Notes: generated from the sequence alone by a model not told the origin. A stretch of DNA of 64,000 nt from Dirofilaria immitis (GCA_024305405.1 JAKNDB010000109.1:5394001-5458000); one strand, 5' to 3'; shown: positions 14,701 to 27,275, counted from the stretch's first letter. Program-made: numbers and translations.

Positions 14701-15420
14701 ATCCATTACTTCAGTAACTAGTGAAGATGACTGACCAATATTTAAAAAAATTAGCGAAAATAAAAACGTCGACTAGGAGGCGAGATGAAGAAAGGGACGA
14801 GATCTGAAAAAGTACGAATTTAAGAATTAAGAAAGCTTAATTGTTACGGATAGAATTAATCATTCATGAACGATAATTTTTAAGGAGCTTATTGCTGAAT
14901 ATTTGTTCTTTAAATATATAATATTAATTCTAATAATTACACTAATAATCATTACTGGCTCGTCCAAAAATAAATTTATTCCAAAAATAAAAATAATATC
15001 GGATATGGTGGCCAATTTTTAATTTAACTTTCATGGAATTCATTTTTAGCAACCAATTTGATCCGTTTATGTTGATAGACATAACTCAACCTCATATAAA
15101 TTCTAGTAGCGCAGTAGGCCAGAATTATGCCAAGTATCGCTACTTCACGATGTGCTGCAGTTTTGCATCGGCCGTTCTATTGATGAACATATAACTAATT
15201 AACTTTACATTTTTAATATAAGCACTGCAAATGCTGAACACTAAACAGACTGCTGGCTTTTGAGAAATGAAATGAAGAAGAAGCCGTTCACACCAAAAAC
15301 CGTCTTTATTCGTTGCCCCTTTCGATTTCGAAAAATCTGCCCTTTGACAGAAGAAAATGATGAGTCCTTCTAATTACAACAGAAGCAGTAGTTGTCGTGA
15401 TCATCGTTTCAACTCTTTTC

Positions 15421-15497
15421 AAAGTCTTCGGTGGATGCTATACATCCGCCTATGATATGAAGCGCCCAATGGAGCCCGCCCCCAATGACACCCGCAA
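15421..15497 (-). CDS. Candidate orphan terminal exon (small glycine-rich hydrophobic peptide)
   Basis: Read leftward, a strong nematode-type acceptor (TTTATGTTTCAG) is followed by a GC-richer block. In one phase the block encodes a short peptide with AGVIGGGLHWALHIIGG and an acidic tail (STEDFEKS) before a TGA stop. The glycine and alkyl residues look like one membrane helix or a signal-like segment. I could not find partner exons upstream on the minus strand, and I do not recognise the family. It could be the last exon of an unrecognised gene or chance. Confidence 0.25.
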
Positions 15498-18400
15498 CTG
15501 AAACATAAACATCAATGAATTCGATGACCATCCATCCAACTACCAATATCGTAAAACCATTTATTCTCCTTTTCTTGTTGCTCTCACTATACCTGTAGCA
15601 GTTTAATTCCTTTATTCAGCCATTTAGTATGGCTCTCTAGTGGGTAAAACTGCACTTATTACATCATTATACATCTCTCTGCAAAATTTTTAAAATAGAT
15701 TAATTTACAATGATGAATTTTCATGTTGTATCTAACCAAAAATTGAATCTCGAGTAAAATTTCTCAGTATCTTCTTTCATGAAAAAAATGTCAAAGTTAG
15801 TTGCGTTTTTAAAATTAGTTGTCCAAAATTATCTAGCTATTTTTCAGAATAGCTATTTTAGTAAAATCTTTCGATTCACGTTAATTGCTGATATATCAAA
15901 TTTATCGTTAAAAATTGAATCTTTCAATTCGTATTAACTGGAATGCTCCTGTCACCCTTTGTTCAATCAGTTTCCGTTAAATCTGCTTGCTTTCATGATG
16001 TGGATTTATCATAGTTGGCATCGGCAATGTAGAAAGTTTTGAAATTTGGTGCACATATTTGGGGTACCCTCGATTTAAAATTTATTTTAATCAATTAAAG
16101 GGATCTTATCACAGACTATGATCAGCTTAACGAGCAAAAATGCTTTCAGTTGTATTTTCACATGAAATCAGTTCCATCTCCTCTATTCTTCTGTAACATT
16201 ACACAGCACTGGTTATCAACATTTTCCAATTCTGTAAAAATAGATCGAAATGCCTGTATAGTATGAACAAACAAACAAGCAGGCACCGCGAAAATATTGA
16301 AATAATAAAAGTCAGTTAAATATGCGAGTTTTTAAAGTCGGTTACAATATACTTTACTCTGTTTTTGGTAAGAAATTATTTTTTTCTAAAAGTAAAGAGA
16401 GATTAACGGCCTTTACAATTTGTAGATTTTAACGTTATCACAGTAGATTTAAAAGCTGACGAAAAACTCCTTGTTGTGAATTTTATAAAATAAATTATAA
16501 AGAAGTTTATTCATTTTTAAAGTTTCTTATAGACAGCAGCAGCATGCATTCAATCCATAATCACTGCAACACTTATGATAAAATATTTTCTTCTGATTTG
16601 AAATTGGAAATTTCATTATTTAGAACATGGTTCAATAACGAATATCCGTTAGAATTGAGAATTCGAGAAAAGATAAAGTTCTAAGCATGAAGCCTTTAAA
16701 ACTCCTAAATTTTGAAAAAGGGAATATGTCTGATTTGTTCCAAAATTCTTGCTATTAGTAAAATATTCTTATCGTTCCGACCAAATGTTGGATTAACAAA
16801 TGAGTGGAAAGTAACAAAGTCATCAAAATTTATTATATGAAAAAAATGCATTCAGGATTTTCTCATCACTTAGGTTTCCAATGTATTTAACAGTATGCAT
16901 TTCTAGTGAATCATGTTTCCAGCAATTTACTCTTAGGAAGAAAATGTATTCAGTACACCTTGGATTCATAGATCATTATTACTGCTGCGTTTAAAAACAA
17001 CGTTTCTAAAAACGGAGCTTTCATCAAAAATCAAAAACCGAAATCTGAAATCAAACCAGTCAATACATTGTGACTGATTTCCTATGCAAACAGTGTTCGT
17101 GAGTAATAATATTTTCGGCGTTTTCTTTGCTAAAATTTTCAAATACAAAACTAATGGCAGAAGATTGGCATGCTTTGAAAACTTAAGTGAACATGTGGCC
17201 GTAAATGGTTATTCCCTTTGTTTTTTGTTTCCAGTCTACCCATAAAAGATAGACAATTTTATTCTTCTGTTTGACTCTTTACACAAATTCGCTTTTTAAG
17301 CCTAATCAAGAAATGCACTAAATGAATTGCAGTTAAATGACTAAGAAAAAGAATATTCACGGGATATATAATTTAGTATGATTGATAGATCGATATAATT
17401 ACTCGTTCATCATACTTCATATATTTCACTTTCAAAGATATTAGGCAAAGAAATTCAGCTTCAAATTCAGTCGCAAAAACAAATGTGCTGCAGACGATTG
17501 TTATATATATTCTAAAATTCATGTGGAATACATGGCTTTATTATCAAATTGATGCGTTTCATAGTTGAAAGTGACACAAATTAATGCATCAAATAAGAGG
17601 ATGTGCAATCACGACTCTTCCTATCGTACATAATAGTTTTATTGTTAGAATTAGGAATATCGCTTAGAAACAGGAAGGAGGCTCCGAGTTTTACCACGCT
17701 TATCTTCTGTTTCATCAAACAGTGAATCATTGCTGTTTGGGTGGGTAATCTGCAGACACAGCAGATTCATGTACATACCAATGCTTGTAGTGAACCATTT
17801 GATGGGATGTGAATGTACGTGCCAAATTAGCAGGTCAAAATAAATTTAACCGAAATTGACATATCAATCAGGAAACAACTGGTTGTAACGTAAACATTAG
17901 CGGTAAGGAAATCTAAGGATTTCTCCTTCCATTATAATTGTTTCACTCAAGTAATTCCTTTATGCCTTTCATTATGGCACTTAGATGTAACTCAGAATCC
18001 ATTCATATCAATCCATTTTTTACATTATTTATACATTATTCTTATAAAAAGATATTCAGTTATATCTCAAATGCTTATGTTATTTTCCCTCCCTCAAATA
18101 GAATGTCTATTCAGTCATACTTTTCATCTTGAAAACGAATCTGACATCAGGACATGTCTACCGATAAGGAGTAGTAGTATCGGAAAGACAAATCCAAGGA
18201 TATCTGTATTAAGCTAATTCTAATATCATGATCAAGGTGGTAAAATTCTTGGTCTTGTCATAAAGTAGATCGAACAGTTAGACATATAGAAACAAATATC
18301 ATATCACCAGAATACATACTGCTTATGAAAAATGAGTTATACCTTCTATCGGCGATTCATACTAATGTTCGATCCAAATTAATATAACTTCAAATGCTGA

Positions 18401-21400
18401 ACTAATGCCATCTTCAGATTTTAATGCACTGCAGAGGATGTTGCAGAATAATCAAAAATTTAACTGTATCTCGATGAGATAGGAGTACTGAGCCCTCCTT
18501 GCCCCACCCCTCCCCAAAAAAAAAAAAATGGAACCTGAATTTAGAAATTCTGAGCTGTTTTCCATATAAATTATCAAGTTAAACAATATAGTTTATATTC
18601 TAATTAGGCTCATTTTTCTTTGTTAGAAAATGAAAGAATTTATATTTCAAGATGAAGTGTTATGCAATAAGAACTTATAAAAAGTATAAGCATTTTGGAA
18701 TTTTTGAATCGCTCTACATCTAACAATTCGTTTTAATTGTTTTGGTTCCCGTAATCCACTGGGAATAAATTCCGAAATATTCGAAAGTAAGAATAAACCG
18801 ATGCATTTGATGGATTGACGATTCGGTTTGGAAACTGGCAATTGAATTCAATACGCCTCTCAAGAAAAATGCATGTATGCGTATGAGTATGTGTCTATCC
18901 GCATGCATGGTTACTACTCATCTTCAGTGACAAATTTGAATGAGGTTCTCGGCAATTTTGGTGCTTCGGAAATTGGAATGCACTGCACTGCAAATGATCC
19001 CAGCGGTCACATTTTATGTCTGTATTAGTTCGTTGATACACTCATGGGATTCACGGATCCGAGAAGAAATCCAGAAGTTGGCAAAGACGACGTTGATAAC
19101 GACAGCTCAACCTATTAGCTAGATATCCATCCTCATACTCTACTATGAATATCTTCGCGACACGATCAGGGATGTCCTAGGACATCCTACTTTTATTTAA
19201 GTAACTTTTCGTAAATTCGCAAATATGTGAATTACAGAACATAACTAATTTCTAAAAGATTAGATTATCTGATTATAAAAGGTAGTTTTAAACTTATTTT
19301 TAAGAAAAACAGTACAAATTTACAACTTTCTGCAAGGCAAATAGTTTAATAAAGCAGTTAACAGTACTTTTCCATAATCAGAATTGATTCAAACCGCGTT
19401 AAATATTGGAAATATAAAATTCCCACCACATAAAAGACTGACCATATATAAGTACTGAGCTAGTGTGCTTACAAAGATATATAATCAGAATTTATAAGTT
19501 ACATTGAAAAGTAACGCTACTCTCGTTAGTACAATTTAAAATTTTGTAGTACACTGAAAAGTTAGAAAAATTTGGAGAGTTTACAAGTACTGCGAGATTT
19601 TTCTTTCTATAAATGAGTGAAGTAAATTATTTATTCAGTCAGCAAAGCTACAACTGTTGTAAATTATTGGATGCTTATGCTGTTCATTGATCAAAACGCA
19701 CACCAACAAATGCCATATTTGTCGCTGCTTTTAACTCATTTGGCAGTTATATTGTTTAGTGAAAATTTTCTACGTTTATTCATAATGAATTTTTGATTTT
19801 CCGAACTCGTTGTTAGATGCAAATAATAATTATAATTATATAACACATCATTTGTAATCCTTATCCTTACTGTTCGAATGTATTGAAAGCAAATAGGAAA
19901 AAATGGTACAAATTATTATTATCAATAGATATGTTGCAATCCGACAGTACTGCAGGATCATTCGCTAAAACCAATCGTTGATAACGATAAATAAGTAGGA
20001 GAAATGAAAGAAGGAGGAAGGGAAGAGAAAGAGCAACGGATGTTTATTGCAAAACGCAAATAAATGAAAGTAGAATGGGTTGTAATTAAGGCCGTTCTGA
20101 GACTATATTGTCATGCAGTTCCTTTTGTTAAAGATTACTCTTGACTTTCGAAACCGGAACTGATTTCGTGTGCTGTCGGCGTGTATGTTGATGGTAGTGA
20201 AGAAATATTTTATGTGCGTTGATTGGCCAGTTGTTGTTGAATTTTGACTAAGAATTGCATCTAAACAGGCCGCATTGTGAGCTCGTTTCCGGCTTACATT
20301 TTACATCATTTCGTGAAAATTTCAAGCCTAGAATATGATAATCTGCAGGGACTTCCGGGAAATATACGAATGATAGTTTAGAGCATTTGTCCAGTACATT
20401 ATTGAATTTCAAAGGGATTCTAGTCGACTAACTTTAGTTTATTTATTTATTCCGTAAATGTTGGGTCATTGGTTACCACAAATCATACTTTCCTGTGTTA
20501 AAGATCAACTCAACAATCATCATTTCTTTGAAGCTTGCTTACTAATAGTAGGAGGAAATCATGCAAAATAAAAAATTGTAGGTTACTGAGTTTCAAAATA
20601 TAAGAATAACAAATTCATATTTAACAATAATGTTTTCAATCGAATAAGTCAAAAAAAGAAAAGTAAAACTGTCTCAGTAAGTGCGCAAATAATTTCATAT
20701 TAATTACAGTATTCTCACTATACGTGTGATTCAAATAGTCAGCCAAAATAAAGAATCACGAAACATCGGAAATAAAATATTTCACCGCAAAAAGAAACTA
20801 TGTCCTATTCAACCATAGCAGAGTTAGCGTTCAAGTTCTTTTAATTATTTGCTTTGCCAACTATTAATTCGGTTATTATCATTAAAAAAATAGTGAAAAT
20901 TATAAACGTCACAAAATTTTTGTACAAACTTTTGCTGCACAAAAAAATCTGCTAGTATCGACATCATTCAGTGGTTTCGAAAAATATTTCTATAATTGCT
21001 TATTTTCTTGTCTTTAATAAATCTCGAAATTGGATTCAGACGACCAAAATAATGGAAACTGATGTTTCATGTATATTAAAGTCCAATAATCTTTGTACCC
21101 TCCAATTTTTAGAAATTTTTGTAAAACCCCACCTTTACTCATCCCCCTCACAATTTCGGATTGGCAACCATTAGAAAACTATAAAAGCTAAGGACCAATC
21201 CAGTATGCTACAAAGGTACACAATTGTGAAATTAACCGTACTGTTCTGACAAGCTAACATTGATACGCTCGGAGGGGTCGATGAATAAGGCGCATAAATC
21301 ATGTGAAACTAAAGATATCCCGTTTAACAAGAGGCATTTTGCATAACCAAGCATTTTCATTGTACTCAAACATGAACAGTCGGTATTTCACGGCTATCCA

Positions 21401-21588
21401 GTACTTCTGCTCTTGTTTTGTTCAAGACATGCTGGGCAGGAATAAGGTGGTTGTGTTGAGAGATTGGTGGCTGCTACGACTTATTTCATTATTGCCTTGT
21501 AGATGATCCCTTAGCATATGGTTGTGTTTAAAAATTGACATATTCTGAATTCTTTAGGGCTGGTGCAGTTGGAATTTTTAAAAGGAAA
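15498..21588. other. Intergenic, no gene recognised with confidence
   Basis: AT-rich sequence with short frames only. One frame at 18940-19122 is noted separately because its end resembles the last helix and tail of a seven-helix receptor. Otherwise I see nothing I can support. Confidence 0.5.
18940..19122 (+). CDS. Weak candidate exon, seven-helix-receptor-like C-terminus
   Basis: An open frame whose second half reads as a hydrophobic segment (ALQMIPAVTFYVCISSLI) followed by HSWDSRIREEIQKL and a short Thr-rich tail. That arrangement is reminiscent of the seventh helix and the start of the cytoplasmic tail of nematode serpentine receptors. It lacks a canonical NPxxY motif, and I found no companion exons. 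Treat it as a lead only. Confidence 0.15.
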   Translation: MRFSAILVLRKLECTALQMIPAVTFYVCISSLIHSWDSRIREEIQKLAKTTLITTAQPIS

Positions 21589-22690
21589 ATGAACGATGAT
21601 CAACCAATGAGACAGCAGGGCCGAAGCCTGCCGGCAGGTACTCTTAATTTTGTTAACCCGAAATTTGCTTTACCAGTAGTTCGTTGACGTTTTTGTTATT
21701 TTTATGATTTCATGATAGATTATATGTGAAAGCAATATTTGCTGGCTACAAACGTTCGCAGCGAAACCAGCATGAGCATACATCGCTTCTGAAACTGGAC
21801 GGAGTTTACAACAAGCAGGATGCTCAATGGTGCGTTTTCGTTGCACCCATAAAATGTTATTTCATAAGTTTATTATATTATCTATTAATAAATTCCGTGA
21901 AGTTGGATATTCTTTCGCATTGCGAAAAATATAGTGGATCACCAATGTAGGCACTAAATTCTATCGTTTCTTCACTGAAGAATCCCTTCACTAAATAGTG
22001 GGACTGCTCTGATTTCGTTGTTGCAGTGTTTGATTCTATCATTATCACTTGATTTGATGAATAATTTTCGTATGACGATTCATAGTGACAGTATATTTTT
22101 TCAATATATTTTGGTTTAGTGCTTTTATGAAGTTGCGTTTGAAATCCGGTAAGAATTTTGTGGGACCTCTAACTGGAAGGAGACCATAAAGAAGTGATAT
22201 CAGATTTCGATTCATTTTAGTAGTTCATTATTCTGATACTTATTTTCAGGTATGTTGGAAAAAGAGTCCTATATGTTTATAAAGCACACAAAAAGCAAGA
22301 GTACATGGAAAAGCACCAAGTCGCGTACGAGCAATTTGGGGAGAATAACTCGAGTACATGGCAATGCAGGTACAGTGAAAGCAAAATTCTGCAGAAATCT
22401 CCCGCCGCAGGCGATGGGCAAGCGTGTGCGCGTGGTAAGATATACAAAACTTTATATAGACTGTCGTGTTTGATCAGTATAAGACAAACATTATTTCACA
22501 AGGAGTCTATGGTTACCAAGTTTGGAATCACAAGTTCTTATCATAGGCACAGTCACAGTTGAATAATTATCGAATTAACACAGGTTTATTTTTTTGAAAG
22601 TAAGTGTATCTCATTGTGGACATCATGCTCATTTTATTTTTGCACTCATTCTACAGTTTTTTTTAGATGCTGTATCCTTCAAATATTTGA
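21589..22690 (+). CDS. RPL35A: Ribosomal protein L35a (eL33), frames disrupted
   Basis: Large-subunit ribosomal protein eL33. Four exons are visible: 21589-21637, 21719-21829, 22250-22434 and 22667-22690. Exon 2 encodes [20 protein letters not shown], exon 3 [13 protein letters not shown] and later [17 protein letters not shown], and exon 4 the terminal MLYPSNI plus stop; all are hallmarks of the family. Splice sites are good (GTGCGT, GTAAGA, TTTTCAG, TTTTTTTTAG), so this is not a processed copy. The frame breaks four times: exon 1 is one base short or two long near 21612-21630; exon 3 has an extra A in 22290-22294, loses two bases near 22328 and one G in 22338-22341. Either the consensus is wrong or this is a decaying intron-bearing duplicate. 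A possible spliced-leader acceptor (ATTCTTTAG) lies about 35 bp upstream of the ATG. Confidence 0.88.
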
Positions 22691-22694
22691 AAAA

Positions 22695-22700
22695 AATAAA
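22695..22700 (+). terminator. AATAAA poly(A) signal of RPL35A
   Basis: A canonical AATAAA hexamer only a few bases after the L35a stop codon, as expected for a ribosomal-protein gene with a very short 3' untranslated region. Confidence 0.7.
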
Positions 22701-23062
22701 CCTGAAGAAGAAGGAACACAATTTTCATTACTATTATTTCCTGTTCTGTTTTCGAAAAAATAAATTTTATTTCTCTGATTCTCTGAATAACATATTGACG
22801 TTGTACGTACAAGTCGTTATTTTGTTTCTCACTAGACGGATTTCATTCCATTCTTGATTGTCACTCAAAGCTTGTATGCTTAAGTATACGTTCTTGCACA
22901 CTGTTCTCTCATAAGATTCGTTAAAGATTTTGGTAAGCGTTAATGACATTCGGAAATTAGTCTGCAGCAGATTGCTAATTCTTAGTAGCGCCTCAGACTT
23001 AAACCTAAGTTTTCAGTTTTGGATTTAGGCGAATTAGATACGAAGTGTACTCTTGGTAAAAT
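22701..23062. other. Short intergenic spacer L35a to tetraspanin
   Basis: About 360 bp separate the L35a poly(A) signal from the proposed tetraspanin ATG on the same strand. A TAAGTTTTCAG acceptor-like site about 50 bp before that ATG could receive a spliced leader. No coding sequence is visible here. Confidence 0.4.
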
Positions 23063-25475
23063 ATGGCTCCGGTACAAAGGACGACCAGAAATCGACCAAT
23101 CAGTTTGAGCGCACATCATCATCATCATCATTCAGGCACGATGAGTCGCCAACAAGTTCGTTCCTAATATTTTTGTGTTAAAGAATTAAGTGGTAGTTTA
23201 ATAGATATGATAAAGTGATAATTTAACAGCCAGAATGTCTTTCAAGGAGAGCGAAGAGTGTATCAACGTAGTGTAATTTATATTTCAATGTGAAGAGATG
23301 CGTATCGCATGGATTGATGCAGTAATTTCTGCTGATAAATGCAATGTCAAAAAGAGTCGTTACTCTGTGTTTTTACAGATATATTTCAAGTTCTTTTACG
23401 AAAGGACTTCGTCGAAGTTCTATTTGGATTACGAAAAATCTGTTTGTTATTATTTGCAGTTAGTGCTTGTTCAACATTATAACACCTCTGAAATCAGTTG
23501 TTGTGTCAAATACACAATTTTCGGGTTTAATGTTTTATTCTGGATCATTGGCTTTGCGCTTCTCGCAGTTGGTGTTTGGGCTCATTTTGAGAAGAATAGT
23601 GCTTATTCCCATCTGAATAAGGCATCAAAATTTTATCTTGATCCAGCAATATTTCTTATTTTTGCTGGTAAGAAAATAATTTTTCTGAGGTATAAGTAAT
23701 GTATATTTTATGTTTTCTTTTTTTTTTTTTTTTAACCATTCTTTAAAGTTTGTGACTGCAGTCGAATTCTTTCAGGGGTTGAGATCCAGTCTTTTCGTTC
23801 TTTTTCGTATGGATATTGAAAGACACCAGAAAATCTTGTTTTGTTTATTTTTCGATATACGAAATTATCATTGTTTAAACTGCGGAACTATTTAGCTTAA
23901 CTTATTGAAAAAAATTAGCGTAAAACCGTAGAGACTCGTATATTCTCGTTATAACGGATAAAAGCTATCGACCATTGAAGTTATCATTTCAGTTATGCAA
24001 TTATTAAGTAGCTTATATAGAAGATTTAAAATATTTCAGGTGGTCTTATATTCTTGATCGGCTTCAGTGGTTGCGTTGGTGCCTTAAGAGAAAATACATG
24101 TTTCTTGGCTTTGTATTCAACAATTATTGGTCTTCTTTTATTAGCCGAGATGGCTTTAGTTGTTCTGGTGTTCGCTTCTAAGGACTGGATTACCCAAGAA
24201 TTTTTCACTAGATTGGATGACACGGTATATTTAAATCAGTTGTTTGTATTTGTATGATTGATTATTGTAACGTCAGCTAGGGCATTAAACAAATACCAGC
24301 TGTGGGAAGTAAGTTCGGGGATCTTTTAATTCTCTTTATGTGTTGATGCATCATTATTTCTATTGTTTCTTTCCAATTCCTTTAACTTGACTTGTGATAA
24401 GTAAAATTCATAAGACTTAATGATTTATTCGTCAATAGTATTACGTTCGTTTCGTCCTGCTGTATCTACCGGAGTTTTTACTGTATAGATATTAGCATTA
24501 TATAGTAAAACGAACTTTTGCACAGTTCGTTTTTACTGAACTGTGCAAAGAATTTGGATATAATTTTACATTTACATGGAGTGTTATATAAATTACATGA
24601 ATATTCTAGTTCCAGTGAGAGCATATGTTATTTAAATGTTCTTTATAAGGATAACAGTATCAAGTTTATCGAGGCATGAATTTTTCTCAGTAAATTCTAG
24701 GTGATTATGTACCGGGATGATCCAGATCTGCAAGCGTTGATTGACTGGGTGCAAATCTATTTCAAATGTTGTGGTATGAGATCACCAAATGACTGGGATA
24801 TGAATATATATTTCAATAAATCATCACAGCAGTTTTCGTCACCGGAAGCTGGTGGCGTACCATATTCATGCTGTAAAAAAATGCGTGGTATGAATGGTGG
24901 TCCAATTAATTTCTTTTGTGGGCATGGTGCTAGACTTTTTAAGGAGGTAATTTCTCAGTTCTTTCAAATTTTTATGTCTCAAAATTGATCTAGAAAATGT
25001 TGTGATATTGAGCTAAAAATGGAATGAAATAGAACTCAAAGTAATATCTAATTGATTTTGCTGAATTAGTGTCAGTAGCTGCAAAGTAGTTCAATTTTTC
25101 TGTAATTTTGATATATGTTTACATAGGGCCTGAGTGATACGATACACAGTGAAGGGTGCACACCCAAAATTGAAAATTATTTGTCACAGAATATGACTTA
25201 CGTCGCCATTGCAGTGATTCTTGTTGCAGTTATTCAAGTAAGTTCCGTATACTTTTTGTTAGCTGCTGTAATTCTTTCGGTGATTCATGTTCATTGTCTG
25301 CATCCAGCAGTGTAAATTTATTTGATCTAACTTCTTTGTGTGTAATATTCGTTGTTTTGAAAATATTTAGACAAATCTATAATGTTCATCTCTTTAGATT
25401 CTGGGTATACTATTTGCTCAAAACCTTCGCAGCGATATCTTTGCACAGCGTGCAAGGTGGTATACCGGCAGATAA
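23063..25475 (+). CDS. Tetraspanin, TSPAN5/14/17 (TspanC8)-like, six EC2 cysteines
   Basis: Four-helix membrane scaffold. Exons: 23063-23155 (proposed), 23460-23667, 24040-24224, 24701-24946, 25127-25237, 25398-25475; phases agree throughout and the frame is clean. Exon 2 gives HYNTSEISCCVKYTIFGFNV and the first helix; exon 3 gives GFSGCVGALREN with helices 2 and 3; exon 4 carries the large loop with the CCG motif, NDWDMNIYFN, a PYSCC motif and FCGHGA; exon 5 has EGCTPKIENYL and helix 4; exon 6 ends LRSDIFAQRARWYTGR. The order matches vertebrate TSPAN5/14/17, which bind the protease ADAM10. The usual extra cysteine pair of that group (one after IYFN, one before GVP) is absent, leaving six. 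Exon 1 is inferred: it carries six CAT codons (His6) and a GTTCGT donor joining in phase 0; an internal ATG (MSRQQ) is an alternative start. No frame error was needed. Confidence 0.88.
24504..24549 (+). repeat. Competing hairpins in tetraspanin intron
   Basis: Within the third intron, a 12-bp perfect stem (TTTGCACAGTTC with GAACTGTGCAAA, 9-nt loop) shares its left arm with another near-perfect stem (AGTAAAACGAAC with GTTCGTTTTTACT). The two pairings exclude each other. It may be a fragment of a small foldback element. Confidence 0.6.
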
Positions 25476-27275
25476 ATCAAAAGCGAAAAAACTGATATAT
25501 TTGAAATGTCCAAAGCATTCTAATGGTTGTGATTTGTCATAGTTTCTGACAAAATGATATTGTTAATGTTTGTCAGTGCTTAATTTTTTGTTTTCTAATT
25601 TTTGCCAAGGCACTGCTGTCCTTGATACTGAATCGTTTTTTTATTTGTTCCTAGATCCGGTAGTTTTCTTTACCTTGCATTCCTTACGGCTTCCTAAATT
25701 AGTGCAATCTGTTTAAAAATGTTCGCCGGATACTATTATCCAAGACATACGCAACTGAGATCATTATTGATCCATTAGATCAATATTTCACATTTGTAAA
25801 GGTACATATGTCAAGGTGACTTCTTATGTATGTTTTATGGATATTACTTTTAGATAATTTCTTCTTGAGAGGCTGTACAAAGGTGGTTAATATCAGAATA
25901 CATAGGACATATTTAAAATGCGTTCTTAGCTTCTAACCAAGGTTCTGTTGAATTTTGTATATGTGTTTAATTCATTCAACTTCGAGTATTTCTTATACGA
26001 AGAAATTTGTTCATACGTTTCGATATTTGGAATTTGCGTTGATATATTTATATTTAGTTGTTAAAAGTAATTAATCGCTGTGCTTTTCATCACCGATTCT
26101 TTCATGTATGCAAATGGAACACCTTGTCAAATTATTACAAATTTTCTTATACTTTCATAATTCGTTCTGTTATTGTATTTCATTATACTTTTTCATGTAC
26201 ATATATATTAATATTTTTGTTTAACTCTGGCTCTCAATAAATCTGGTTGTATTTGATCCAATCAAATCTCAGATGTTCATCAATGAGAAAAACCAGTATT
26301 GACATCTGCTATATCCTTGCAAAGCTTGTTATCCTCCGCTGAAAAATAAGTGATCTCAAAAAAGCAAAGAATAGTTTTTGAAGATGATAGTATTACTAAT
26401 CATGAGTTAGCAAACATATCTGGATTAGGATAAGATCGCGGTAATTGATTACTCCCCATGCGGGAAACAGTATTTCGATCAGGTTGGTTCCAGTCCATGT
26501 ACCTGTCTTGCGGAGGAAAATCTCTACGCTTCGATCGATGATTCGAATGGAAACAATAAGTATGGGCTTATGCCGAAAAATTTCAAGCGATCGGAAATGT
26601 TTTTCTATACGTCTAAAAGGGCGAGTTAGTGAAGCAAAATCTATGATATCTAGCATGAAAAGCACTTAGTTTATATAGCCCTTAAGATTCTCCTTCTAAG
26701 GAGTCGAAGTATACAATTACGCTTGGCATATAATAGCATCAGTTTTAGAAGACTACTGGAGTGATTTATTGTCGATTCTGATTAAATCTATACAAAGAAA
26801 TTTGTGACACAAGACCACAGTGTAGGGTGTTTAAGGATATTTTCAGACATCATTCGAGAAAGGAAAACCTGGGAAAATACAAGCAAAAGAAGATAGAACA
26901 TATAATTTTCCACCATTTTATTTTCAGCAAATTTGATCCTTAAAATCCAGAACTTCCTTTTTAGAAGTCGTTGTAAATGATAATTCCAAAAGTTTCAAAT
27001 TTTCGCTTGAAGAATCCTTTTTCGTAAATTCCTGACTGTTATACTAAAAATTATCCCTGTTATTTAATCCAGTGCAGCAAGACTAGAATAAGTCCGTTGT
27101 ATTCACAGATTGGTTTTTTCCATTCGATTGAAATAGTTGTTAGACGAGTGATATAATCTAAATTTTTGTCATTATATATCTTCTTCTGAGGTATTATTTT
27201 CAGCGTCGTAGTACGATTTGTAAGCTTGATACAGCGATTACTTTAATTCCCCATTTACGAGTGGCAAAAATCATA
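25476..27275. other. Intergenic, tetraspanin to PIG-S
   Basis: About 1.8 kb, mostly AT-rich. An AATAAA near 26236 could end a long tetraspanin 3' untranslated region. Positions 26396-26669 form a GC-richer block with open frames on both strands (89 codons minus, 74 codons plus). One further minus frame reads RYMDWNQPDRNTVSRMGSNQ and ends at a stop, which looks protein-like though I recognise no family. The rest shows nothing I can support. Confidence 0.45.

Larger units (their letters stand above)
10202..15419. other. Intergenic with simple repeats, no gene recognised
   Basis: No recognisable protein on either strand. It contains an A18 tract, a TA-rich block and a TGC/TTG triplet repeat, annotated separately. 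Open frames of 60-95 codons here overlap the repeats or lack any family resemblance. Confidence 0.5.
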
